In this document: piece after piece, positions 1 through 6,281 of the stretch
Layout of the letters: the number at the start of each line of letters is the position of its first letter
Position numbering within the stretch: position 1 is the first letter of the stretch
Assembly (NCBI GenBank): GCA_903929065.1
Contig: CAIYTJ010000205.1
Coordinates: forward strand, 1-9,427
Source of the DNA: an uncultured Bacteroidales bacterium
Lineage (GTDB): Bacteria > Bacteroidota > Bacteroidia > Bacteroidales > Paludibacteraceae
Length of the DNA: 9,427 bases
Reading direction: 5' to 3'
Translations under genes and position numbers: made by a program
The notes under the pieces: generated by a model
Seen by the model: only the letters and a program-made list of their open reading frames with translations
Told to the model about the DNA's origin: nothing
Databases searched by the model: none

Positions 1-14
1 AAAAACATAAATTT

Positions 15-1496
15 ATGAACTTTCGATCTATATTCGTTCTCATTCCGGTATTAATGATGATGGGGTTGTTCCTCTCGAACAGCCGCAGACAGTTACTGTT
101 TTTCATGACTGTCGGAGCATCACTTTTAATGATATTATCAGCGGTACTGACTTATCTCTATTTCACTGAACGGGCGGCAGGCAATGTGGCAACCATGATT
201 TTTACGGCTGACACTGTTTGGTATGCTCCTTTCAACATTCATTATTCTGTTGGAGTGGATGGAATATCGGTAGTTATGCTTGTACTGACTTCCATCATTG
301 TTTTCACCGGCGTTTTTGCTTCATGGAAAATTGAACCGCTAACGAAAGAATTCTTCCTGTGGTTCTGCTTATTATCCACCGGCGTTTACGGGTTCTTTAT
401 TTCCACCGACTTGTTTACCATGTTCATGTACTACGAAATCGCTTTGATTCCAATGTATTTGCTGATTGGTATCTGGGGAACAGGAAAGAAAGAATATGCT
501 GCCATGAAGCTGACATTGATGTTGATGGGTGGTTCGGCTTTATTATTGGTTGGTATTTTAGGAATATATTACGGTTCGGGAGCAACCACCATGAACATTC
601 TGGAAATTGCCAAACTGCATATTCCTATTGAATTACAATACTATTTCGTCCCGCTTACTTTTACAGGTTTCGGAGTATTGGGTGCTATGTTTCCTTTCCA
701 TACCTGGTCGCCTGATGGTCATGCGTCTGCTCCTACCGCGGTATCAATGTTACACGCCGGTGTATTGATGAAACTGGGAGGTTACGGTTGTTTCCGTGTG
801 GCTATGTATTTAATGCCACAAGCAGCTCACGAACTGGCATGGATTTTCTTAATTCTGACTGGTATCAGCGTTGTATACGGAGCATTTGCTGCTATTCACC
901 AAACCGATTTGAAATATATAAATGCATATTCTTCGGTAAGTCACTGCGGATTGGTACTTTTTGCCATTCTGATGATGAATGAAACTGCTGCAACCGGTGC
1001 TATTCTGCAAATGATTTCACACGGTTTGACAACTGCCCTTTTCTTTGCTTTAATCGGTATGATTTACGGACGGACACATACCCGCCTGATTACCGAAATG
1101 GGTGGTTTGATGAAAGTAATTCCATTCCTGGGTGTTTGTTTTGTGATTGCAGGGTTAGGTTCACTCGGTTTACCAAGCTTAAGCGGCTTCGTTGCTGAAA
1201 TGACCATCTTCGTTGGTGCTTTCCAGCATGTGGATATGTTCCACCGTGTATTGACTATTCTGGCTTGCAGCTCGATTGTGATTACCGCCGTATATATTTT
1301 ACGAATGGTTGGAAAATTCTTATTGGGAAAAATGCAGGATTCGCATCACGAACACCTGACCGATGCCACCTGGTACGAAAGAATCTCCGTGGTAACGCTG
1401 CTTTTCTTTATGTTTGCACTTGGTTCGGCTCCATATTGGGCTTCGGATATGATTCATCACAGCGTTCTTCCGGTTATCGGACAATTGATTAAATAG
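15..1496 (+). CDS. nuoM: NADH-quinone oxidoreductase subunit M (complex I antiporter-like subunit)
   Basis: This is an inner-membrane, proton-translocating subunit of respiratory complex I, homologous to Mrp-type antiporters. The 493-aa product is almost entirely hydrophobic, with about 14 membrane segments, a normal length for NuoM. Family landmarks are visible: TM5 MYYEIALIP with Glu141 (E. coli E144), the PFHTWSPDGHASAPTAVSML block at 227-246, TM8 Lys253 (E. coli K265), and TM12 Glu395 in LSGFVAE (E. coli E407). Aligned through PxHxW, the TM7 lysine position (E. coli K234) is Leu222, which is unusual against the classical family. His247 replaces a usual Leu in TM8. The ATG at 15 has an A-rich leader and no Shine-Dalgarno sequence, as is normal in Bacteroidota. 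nuoN follows after 73 bp and nuoL probably lies upstream, outside the window. Identification is firm; the functional effect of Leu222 is inference. Confidence 0.97.
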   Translation: MNFRSIFVLIPVLMMMGLFLSNSRRQLLFFMTVGASLLMILSAVLTYLYFTERAAGNVATMIFTADTVWYAPFNIHYSVGVDGISVVMLVLTSIIVFTGVFASWKIEPLTKEFFLWFCLLSTGVYGFFISTDLFTMFMYYEIALIPMYLLIGIWGTGKKEYAAMKLTLMLMGGSALLLVGILGIYYGSGATTMNILEIAKLHIPIELQYYFVPLTFTGFGVLGAMFPFHTWSPDGHASAPTAVSMLHAGVLMKLGGYGCFRVAMYLMPQAAHELAWIFLILTGISVVYGAFAAIHQTDLKYINAYSSVSHCGLVLFAILMMNETAATGAILQMISHGLTTALFFALIGMIYGRTHTRLITEMGGLMKVIPFLGVCFVIAGLGSLGLPSLSGFVAEMTIFVGAFQHVDMFHRVLTILACSSIVITAVYILRMVGKFLLGKMQDSHHEHLTDATWYERISVVTLLFFMFALGSAPYWASDMIHHSVLPVIGQLIK

Positions 1497-1534
1497 TTTA
1501 TAGTTGACAGTTTATAGTTTATAGTTGTCAGTGA
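1493..1534. repeat. Six-unit 7-bp tandem repeat across the nuoM stop codon
   Basis: Six consecutive heptamers read ATAGTTT, ATAGTTG, ACAGTTT, ATAGTTT, ATAGTTG and TCAGTGA. The order T-G-(ACAGTTT)-T-G suggests a doubled 21-bp unit that then decayed. The first unit contains the TAG stop of nuoM (1494-1496), and the array fills about half of the nuoM-nuoN gap. Similar (A)GTTTATA heptads are a familiar intergenic repeat type in Bacteroidota genomes (recalled, not searched). Its role is unknown; replication slippage is the simplest origin. Confidence 0.8.
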
Positions 1535-1569
1535 ATTAATAGTATATAGATTAGACAAACAAATATAAT

Positions 1570-2991
1570 ATGGATTATAGTAGTTTTTTACAAATGCACG
1601 AAGAGTTTTCACTGTTAGCAGTGATGGTTTTTCTTTTGATTTACGATATATTTGCCGGAGAAAAGGCCCTGAAGTATTTCCAACCGGTGGCACTCGTACT
1701 TCTGACAGTTCATACCATACTCAATTGCATGCCACGCAATGCTTTTGAAATTGCAGGGGGAATGTACCAGTATGTGCCTATCCAGACCTACGTGAAAAGC
1801 ATTCTGAACATTGGAACTATCCTTGTTTTGATGCAGGCGCATAAATTCCTCAACGAAGATGCCAACCGCATTAAACGCGGCGAATTTTACTTCCTGACTT
1901 TATCAACGTTGTTGGGAATGTATTTCATGATTTCTTCGGGCAATTTTTTGATGTTCTTTATCGGACTCGAAACTGCATCTATTCCTATGGCTACGTTGGT
2001 TGCTTTTGATAAATACAACCGCAAGTCAGCTGAAGCCGGTGCCAAATACATTCTTTCAGCCGTATTCGCTTCCAGTATTTCGGTGTTCGGTATGTCGTTA
2101 ATCTATGGTTCTACCGGAACGCTTTATTTCTCAGACTTAGCTACATTGATTACCGGAACACCGCTTCAAATCATGGCATTTGTTTTCTTTGCCGTAGGTT
2201 TGTTCTTCAAAATATCGTTGGTACCGTTCCACTTGTGGACTCCCGACGTGTACGAAGGTGCTCAGACAAACATTACTTCGTATCTTTCGGTTATTTCCAA
2301 AGGTTCGGCCGTATTTGTACTCTTCACCTTGCTGATTAAAGTATTCGGTAACCTTGTTCACCAATGGCAACCAATTATGTTCGGACTGGCCGTAGTCAGT
2401 ATTACCGTTGCCAACGTATTTGCCGTTCGCCAGAAAAACCTGAAACGTTTCCTCGCCTTCTCGTCTATTTCGCAGGCAGGATATATTCTGTTGGCTATCA
2501 TCAGCGGAACACAGATGGGTATGGCTTCACTGGTTTACTATGTGTTGGTATATATGTTCTCAAACCTTGCAGCTTTCGGTGTTCTTTCGGTTATCGAGGA
2601 ACGTACCGGTAAAGTACAAATGGACGATTACAACGGATTGTATCAAACCAATCCACGGTTGAGCTTCGTGATGATGCTGGCTCTGTTCTCATTGGCAGGT
2701 ATTCCTCCATTCGCCGGATTCTTCAGCAAGTTCTTCGTGTTCTCTGCTGCAGCTGCTCAGGGACAATATGTGTTGGTATTTATCGCCTTGCTGAACACCA
2801 TCATATCGTTGTATTACTACCTGTTGGTTATCAAAGCCATGTTCCTGAACAAAAGCGAGAATCCTATCGAAACCATCAAAAGCGATTTCCCTGTAAAACT
2901 GAGTCTGATTATCTGTACCGCCGGTATTTTAATAGTCGGACTGGTAAGCACCATTTACAATCAAATCAGTGCATTGAGCTTCGGAATGTGA
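1570..2991 (+). CDS. nuoN: NADH-quinone oxidoreductase subunit N (complex I antiporter-like subunit)
   Basis: This is the membrane proton-pumping subunit of complex I that normally closes nuo operons. The 473-aa, multi-pass product matches the usual NuoN length. Conserved residues are intact: Glu134 in TM5 (FIGLETASIP; E. coli E133), Lys214 in TM7 within FFKISLVPFHLWTPDVYEGA (E. coli K217), Lys244 in TM8 (SVISKGS; E. coli K247), and Lys387 in the broken TM12 (GIPPFAGFFSKFF; E. coli K395). The conserved loop LKRFLAFSSISQAGY lies at 291-305. The start ATG follows the A/T-rich leader ACAAACAAATATAAT. No promoter was seen in the 73-bp gap, so co-transcription with nuoM is likely. A strong terminator lies 30 bp downstream, so this is probably the last gene of the operon. 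Confidence 0.97.
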   Translation: MDYSSFLQMHEEFSLLAVMVFLLIYDIFAGEKALKYFQPVALVLLTVHTILNCMPRNAFEIAGGMYQYVPIQTYVKSILNIGTILVLMQAHKFLNEDANRIKRGEFYFLTLSTLLGMYFMISSGNFLMFFIGLETASIPMATLVAFDKYNRKSAEAGAKYILSAVFASSISVFGMSLIYGSTGTLYFSDLATLITGTPLQIMAFVFFAVGLFFKISLVPFHLWTPDVYEGAQTNITSYLSVISKGSAVFVLFTLLIKVFGNLVHQWQPIMFGLAVVSITVANVFAVRQKNLKRFLAFSSISQAGYILLAIISGTQMGMASLVYYVLVYMFSNLAAFGVLSVIEERTGKVQMDDYNGLYQTNPRLSFVMMLALFSLAGIPPFAGFFSKFFVFSAAAAQGQYVLVFIALLNTIISLYYYLLVIKAMFLNKSENPIETIKSDFPVKLSLIICTAGILIVGLVSTIYNQISALSFGM

Positions 2992-3016
2992 CCCCTAAAT
3001 CCCCTAAAGGGGACTT
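2992..3016. repeat. Short intergenic repeat with C4/G4 palindrome after nuoN
   Basis: CCCCTAAAT is followed directly by CCCCTAAAGGGG and ACTT, beginning at the first base after the nuoN stop. The inner part can fold as CCCC-TAAA-GGGG (3001-3012). Closely similar CCCCTAAAT/CCCCTAAAGGGG strings occur repeatedly after genes in Bacteroidota genomes (recalled, not searched here). It may be a small mobile palindrome or may add to 3'-end formation together with the terminator just downstream. Confidence 0.5.
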
Positions 3017-3020
3017 AAAG

Positions 3021-3058
3021 AAAACCCGCTGTAAGTTTTGGCTTGCAGCGGGTTTTTT
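3021..3058 (+). terminator. Rho-independent terminator of the nuo operon
   Basis: A long stem pairs 3021-3035 (AAAACCCGCTGTAAG) with 3042-3056 (CTTGCAGCGGGTTTT) around a 6-nt loop, TTTTGG. It has one T·G wobble at 3032/3045 and is followed by a run of six T (3053-3058). It lies 30 bp after the nuoN stop. Because four A precede the stem, it may also work more weakly for the convergent lipoprotein gene on the other strand. Confidence 0.92.
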
Positions 3059-3155
3059 GATTCTTTATCTCAGTAAAACAATAACCTGATCCTATTTTCT
3101 TTTTTCTTTTACCACGCGATGCAATTGGGCGGGAGCATGGGATTTATTCTGTATT

Positions 3156-3206
3156 GGCACACGTTGCAAACGTGCGCCAGCGGGGGTATAATAACCCCGC
3201 AGGGGG
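3156..3206. repeat. REP-like palindromic element (two stem-loops)
   Basis: The first stem-loop is GGC-A-CACGTT, loop GCA, AACGTG-C-GCC (3156-3178): nine pairs with one A/C mismatch. The second is GCGGGG (3180-3185) paired with CCCCGC (3195-3200) around an A/T-rich 9-nt loop, followed by AGGGGG. It lies between the converging nuoN and lipoprotein genes, close after the latter's stop. It resembles Bacteroidota REP-type intergenic elements but has no sequence in common with the stem-loops beside the RAYT gene at 5100-5359, so it is probably a different family. Confidence 0.6.
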
Positions 3207-3230
3207 AACTGAGTCAAATTGACAAATAAT

Positions 3231-4544
3231 TTAATAATCCCGAAGGCAACGAACTGAAAATCCAAACTGCATATCGAAGTCTGACCACATCATGTAGCTG
3301 ATGTCGTAAAACAGAGACCGGAACTTGGCTTGACCTCCAAAACTGTCTCCAGTAGCACTCCACCAATAGCCGTCGGTGCCAAAGCTTCCGAACGAACCAT
3401 AGGAGTAGTCGCTACGGTAGCCACCCGGAAGGGCAGAAAAACCAGAACTATTGTTTCGTGTCAAATCATTGCCTATTGCTTCAGCACGTATTGAAGATGC
3501 CCAATCGGTAGTGGCTGCTAAAGCTTTAGCTGTAGAGCCGGAAGTGCCCGGATTGGCAAGTATAAAGCTTACGATTGTAGTCCATTCATCGTCGGTTGGT
3601 ATGTGCCAACCTTTAGGAGCTAACTTAGCTGTGTTTACTGCATACCAATTGTATAATGCTCCATAATTGCTTTTATAGCTTACTGCATCATTGTTATAAA
3701 AACAATAAGCAGGCGTTGTCAAATTTGACCATGCCTTACCATCTGCTACAATGGGAATGTCTGTACCATCATTGTATTTGGTGGTTTTGAGGTTTTCAAC
3801 TAACCATGTTTGAGTTCCTATGGTAACTGTATGATATCCATTTCCGTCAACATCATATACTGGATAAACTTCAAATGTCAACTGATTACCATATGTTGTT
3901 CCTGCTTTATTGGATGCATAAGCTCGTATATAATAGATACCATCTAACAAATTTGTTAGATTACTTGAAAATACTCCAGTTCCACTTCCATCAAATGTTT
4001 TGTTGTTGGTTATAGTTGGATTAGGTGAAGTACTCCAACAAACTCCACGGTCAATTATAGCCGAACCGCCATTCGAAGTAATATTACCACCACTTATAGC
4101 TGTTGTTGCTGTAAAATTAGTAACTGCGATAGTTGTAATTACCGGCAATAAAACTGGAAATGTTCTGAATGTCTTTTGAAGCCCGTAAGCAGTTCCATTC
4201 TTATTCGTTGCATAAGCTTTTAGATAGTAAGTTGTATCGGCTAATAAGTTTTTAATTGAACTTGTAAACGCACCAATTCCAACAGCATCTTTAGTTAAAC
4301 TGTCCTTGATAGTTGGACTTGGTTTTAAACTCCAGCAAACACCACGGGCTGTAACTTCAAATCCATTATCAGAGCTAATATTTCCTCCGCTTGTCGCTGT
4401 GTTTTGAGTTATTAAAGTAGTTTCATTGGTTGTCAAAACCGGAATAAGTTTTACTGAAATTGTTGGATCACAACTATTTGCTACTGTGAGCACAAATACA
4501 AAAACAAGCAATAATAATAATGATTGTTTACTCTTTTTACTCAT
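3231..4544 (-). CDS. FISUMP-domain lipoprotein with two duplicated beta domains
   Basis: This is a predicted cell-envelope lipoprotein of unknown function. A hydrophobic signal segment (residues 8-22) ends at a relaxed lipobox VANS|C with Cys25 as the lipidation site. Two similar domains follow, at about 37-127 and 138-226. Each has TATSGGN/TAISGGN near its start, an exact RGVCW (67-71 and 166-170), YYLKAYATNK/YYIRAYASNK, and a closing YG..xTF. These look like Ig/fibronectin-like repeats of secreted Bacteroidota proteins. Residues about 230-435 match the Fibrobacter succinogenes major paralogous (FISUMP) domain: TIGTQTWLVENLKTTKYNDG, YGALYNWYAV, PKGWHIPTDDEW, PGGYR, GYWWSAT and FSVRCLRD. The ATG is followed by a Lys-rich n-region (MSKKSK), which supports the start. 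It converges with nuoN. Domain identity is confident; ligand and role are unknown. Confidence 0.9.
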   Translation of the reverse strand: MSKKSKQSLLLLLVFVFVLTVANSCDPTISVKLIPVLTTNETTLITQNTATSGGNISSDNGFEVTARGVCWSLKPSPTIKDSLTKDAVGIGAFTSSIKNLLADTTYYLKAYATNKNGTAYGLQKTFRTFPVLLPVITTIAVTNFTATTAISGGNITSNGGSAIIDRGVCWSTSPNPTITNNKTFDGSGTGVFSSNLTNLLDGIYYIRAYASNKAGTTYGNQLTFEVYPVYDVDGNGYHTVTIGTQTWLVENLKTTKYNDGTDIPIVADGKAWSNLTTPAYCFYNNDAVSYKSNYGALYNWYAVNTAKLAPKGWHIPTDDEWTTIVSFILANPGTSGSTAKALAATTDWASSIRAEAIGNDLTRNNSSGFSALPGGYRSDYSYGSFGSFGTDGYWWSATGDSFGGQAKFRSLFYDISYMMWSDFDMQFGFSVRCLRDY

Positions 4545-4581
4545 AAATCTAATTTAAATTGAACAGGCATATATTGAGTTG

Positions 4582-4589
4582 CAAATATA
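4582..4589 (-). promoter_or_regulatory. Bacteroidota -7 box upstream of the FISUMP lipoprotein
   Basis: The minus strand reads TATATTTG, an exact match to the Bacteroidota TAnnTTTG -7 element. It lies 37 bp upstream of the ATG at 4544, inside the 92-bp gap after the transposase gene. No convincing -33 TTG is seen at the usual spacing, so the call rests on the -7 box and its position. Confidence 0.45.
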
Positions 4590-4636
4590 AGAATAATTTC
4601 ACAATTCCATTTCTTCTGAAAACTAATTTCGATACA

Positions 4637-5083
4637 TCATAACAAATACTTTTCATCAAACTCCACTTCATGTTCTTTCAGGAGTTCTATTAATTCAGTG
4701 ATATAATCTTTTTCATTGTGGTGTTTTTCCTGATTTTTTATGTATTCAATCAGGCGGTCTTTGTCACGGAATGAATAGGTAAACCATCCGTAACCCGATT
4801 GCCATCCTCCGAAATTGGGGAATAATTCTTGTTGTTTTATATAATCCCAACTTGCCAGTTTTATATCCTTTACCAAATCAGCCACACTAACAGAAGGATG
4901 AATGTGCGTGGCTATATGAATATGGTCGGCAACTCCACCAATGCGGTATAAATAACAGTTGTTCTTTTTCAATACTCCCCAGATGTACTTATATAAGTCT
5001 TCGCGATGCTCTTTGATGAGTGTTTTTTCGCGGTACTTAGTGCTGAAGATTATCTGTATCAGGCTTTGTGTGTAGGTGCTCAT
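4637..5083 (-). CDS. REP-associated tyrosine transposase (RAYT), Y1/HUH IS200-like
   Basis: This is a single-strand DNA nuclease of the Y1 transposase superfamily (Transposase_17). The 148-aa protein is a normal full length for IS200-type TnpA. The HUH motif is His54-Ile-His56 in GGVADHIHIATH. The catalytic tyrosine is Tyr114 in LIEYIKNQEKHH, with Gln118 four residues later as the expected third metal ligand. Other family marks are FSTKYREK (13-20) and WQSGYGWFTYS (94-104). No partner gene (tnpB) is present, and the region upstream of the start is packed with stem-loops, so a domesticated RAYT acting on REP sequences fits better than a mobile IS200 (inference). The minus strand carries AAGGAGG four bases before the ATG, an unusual ribosome site for this phylum. 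No promoter box was found nearby; read-through from the gene at 5370-6281 is possible. Confidence 0.9.
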   Translation of the reverse strand: MSTYTQSLIQIIFSTKYREKTLIKEHREDLYKYIWGVLKKNNCYLYRIGGVADHIHIATHIHPSVSVADLVKDIKLASWDYIKQQELFPNFGGWQSGYGWFTYSFRDKDRLIEYIKNQEKHHNEKDYITELIELLKEHEVEFDEKYLL

Positions 5084-5087
5084 TTTC

Positions 5088-5094
5088 CCTCCTT
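5088..5094 (-). promoter_or_regulatory. Shine-Dalgarno-like site of the RAYT gene
   Basis: On the minus strand the purine tract GGAGGAGAAGGAGGGAAA runs directly into the ATG. It contains a full AAGGAGG with four bases between it and the start codon. Bacteroidota genes rarely use such sites, and no other gene in this window has one. The tract begins right next to the nearest stem-loop (5100-5119). It supports the start at 5083. Confidence 0.5.
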
Positions 5095-5099
5095 CTCCT

Positions 5100-5119
5100 C
5101 CACGGGTTATCGCCTGTGG
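5100..5119 (-). repeat. REP-like stem-loop H1, minus orientation
   Basis: The 20-nt element CCACGGGTTATCGCCTGTGG folds into eight pairs around the loop TATC, with wobbles at 5104/5115 and 5107/5112. It ends 17 bases from the RAYT start codon. On the minus strand it is preceded by GATTAACCA (5117-5125), the flank common to this cluster. Confidence 0.75.
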
Positions 5120-5126
5120 TTAATCT

Positions 5127-5172
5127 CCACGGGCTATAGCCTGTGGTTAATTATATTATATCCCTTCTTTTT
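5127..5172 (-). repeat. REP-like stem-loop unit H2, minus orientation
   Basis: The stem-loop CCACGGGCTATAGCCTGTGG (5127-5146) is followed by a conserved tail, GTTAATTATATTATATCCC. Together they form a 46-bp unit that is repeated directly in the next element. The eighth pair is C-G here, T·G in H1 and T-A in H3, which is covariation supporting the fold. The minus-strand flank is AATTAACCA, one base off the cluster consensus. Confidence 0.75.
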
Positions 5173-5218
5173 CCACGGGTTGTCACCCGTGGTTAATCAT
5201 ATTCAATCCCTTCGGGAT
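5173..5218 (-). repeat. REP-like stem-loop unit H3, minus orientation
   Basis: The stem-loop CCACGGGTTGTCACCCGTGG (5173-5192) has eight perfect Watson-Crick pairs around TGTC, the best-preserved stem of the three. Its tail GTTAATCATATTCAATCCC aligns with the H2 tail, giving a 46-bp tandem period. The tail end begins a further hairpin, CAATCCC-TTC-GGGATTG (5204-5220), which has decayed in H2. Confidence 0.75.
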
Positions 5219-5230
5219 TGTGTGTTACCG

Positions 5231-5259
5231 TACGTCGAACCGCAAGGCGGTTCAACGTG
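5231..5259. repeat. Central stem-loop between the two REP orientations
   Basis: GAACCGC (5237-5243) pairs perfectly with GCGGTTC (5247-5253) around the loop AAG. After one C/A mismatch the stem extends through ACGT/ACGT (5232-5235 with 5255-5258). It lies between the minus-oriented units (5100-5218) and the plus-oriented 36-bp repeats (from 5259). It is unlike either set in sequence and could be the linker of a BIME-like composite. Confidence 0.65.
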
Positions 5260-5360
5260 ATTAACCATGTATGCAATGCATGGTATAAGATGCTGATTAA
5301 TCAGGTATGCAATGCATGGTATAAGATGCTGATTAACCATATATATAATGCATGGTTAAG
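5259..5360 (+). repeat. Three-unit 36-bp tandem repeat, REP-like, plus orientation
   Basis: Units start at 5259, 5295 and 5331, exactly 36 bp apart. Units 1 and 2 match at 34 of 36 bases; unit 3 is diverged and ends after 30. Each starts with GATTAAcCA and holds a hairpin. In unit 1, CCATGTAT pairs with ATGCATGG around GCA (5265-5283). In unit 3, TTAACCAT pairs with ATGGTTAA and the stem continues inward past one mismatch (5333-5359). Unit 2 has a weakened stem. The array ends nine bases before the stop codon of the convergent-reading gene at 5370-6281. Confidence 0.85.
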
Positions 5361-5369
5361 AAAAGGTGG

Positions 5370-6281
5370 TTACACTTTTTCCAACTCAACTTCCACATTA
5401 CACAGTTCGTCCCATCTCACGGTAGTGGTAATGGTTTTGGGTTTGAAACCAACTTTGATTATGTTTACATCGTAAATACCTTCAGCTAGTGTTTTAATCA
5501 TAAAACCACCTTTGGCAGCTGTTTCTTTTTCCATTGCCACTTCGGTTTGTCCGCTCAGGCAGAAAGTCAATATGGCTCCGGGGATTGGTTTTTTGGTTTC
5601 TGCGTCTAAAATAATACCCTGTACCTGCAAACTGCCGGTTCCCTGATCTATAATTTTACGTGCATTTTTATATCCGGCGTAGAAATTGGCTTCACTAAAC
5701 TTTACCATTTCCACTAAAGTATCGATATTACTCAATGCTTCGTCGGCGGAAGCGAAAGCCTGATTTTCGAGCAGGGTGTTTTCCTTGCTTTTCAATTGGC
5801 TTTGGCGTGGTTGAGGAATGGATTCAGCATAAGAATCGATAGCTGCCCTATAAGCAATCTGTGTTTCGGCAGTAAGGTTGTAATCTGTAAGTTTATCCAG
5901 ATTAGTCGTAATACGGCTGTCAAGACCTTTGGCAATATCTACCAATTCCAGCGAAGGTACATCCTTCAAATCTGTTTTAGTAAATTTAGTTTCTGCCAAA
6001 AGCAACGTATCGCGGTTATATTTCGCGTACGCCTGAATCTTTGATGATGCTTCAATTGTGGATATAACTAAGGCATCCCGCAATAGAGATTTGTTATCTG
6101 TTACCCCTTTGCTCTTGAATTGCTGTTTCTCGCTGTTCGATTGAATTTGCAGAATAGCAGCATCCAATGCATCTAAGAATTCAGTAAAGTTAGGGAACTT
6201 GGCTGTTATAGCCGGATTTGATAGCAAAAAAATCCGTACCGTCAGGTACATTTTCAATTTTGATTGTTGATTGATGTTCAT
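5370..6281 (-). CDS. Helical protein with C-terminal carboxypeptidase-regulatory-like domain
   Basis: I do not recognise a named family for the whole 303-aa protein. Residues 1 to about 212 look mostly alpha-helical and hydrophilic, rich in Ala, Lys, Asn and Thr. Residues about 217-303 resemble a CarboxypepD_reg-like beta-sandwich: LQVQGIILDAETKKPIPGAIL, then a short Gly step (AAKGGFMIKTL), EGIYDVNIIKVGFKPKT and a closing VEVELEKV. Such domains in Bacteroidota usually sit in exported proteins such as TonB-dependent receptors. This protein has no signal peptide or lipobox at the chosen start (MNINQQSKLKMYLTV), so it may act in the cytoplasm or have been recruited to another role. A -7 promoter box lies 83 bp upstream. 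The RAYT gene follows in the same direction beyond the repeat cluster. Function is unknown. Confidence 0.85.
   Translation of the reverse strand: MNINQQSKLKMYLTVRIFLLSNPAITAKFPNFTEFLDALDAAILQIQSNSEKQQFKSKGVTDNKSLLRDALVISTIEASSKIQAYAKYNRDTLLLAETKFTKTDLKDVPSLELVDIAKGLDSRITTNLDKLTDYNLTAETQIAYRAAIDSYAESIPQPRQSQLKSKENTLLENQAFASADEALSNIDTLVEMVKFSEANFYAGYKNARKIIDQGTGSLQVQGIILDAETKKPIPGAILTFCLSGQTEVAMEKETAAKGGFMIKTLAEGIYDVNIIKVGFKPKTITTTVRWDELCNVEVELEKV

Noticed and set aside
359..982. Small plus-strand ORFs at 359-631 and 788-982
   Set aside because: They are out-of-frame shadows inside nuoM with implausible composition.
1457..1693. Minus-strand 78-codon ORF across the nuoM-nuoN gap
   Set aside because: It overlaps both nuo genes in antisense, and its TINYKLSTINY segment is the heptad repeat translated.
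4637..5083. Complete mobile IS200/IS605 element
   Set aside because: The transposase is intact, but no tnpB, no matching left and right end hairpins around the gene and no clear target boundary were seen. The stem-loops lie on one side only, which fits a RAYT better.
5259..5360. Possible CRISPR array (36-bp repeats)
   Set aside because: The repeats abut with no spacers, there are only three, they carry a hairpin typical of REPs, and no cas gene is nearby.
5218..5475. Plus-strand 85-codon ORF with a 12-residue repeat (NAWYKMLIN)
   Set aside because: The peptide repeat is just the 36-bp DNA repeat read in frame, and the ORF runs into the antisense of the gene at 5370-6281. No promoter or leader supports it.
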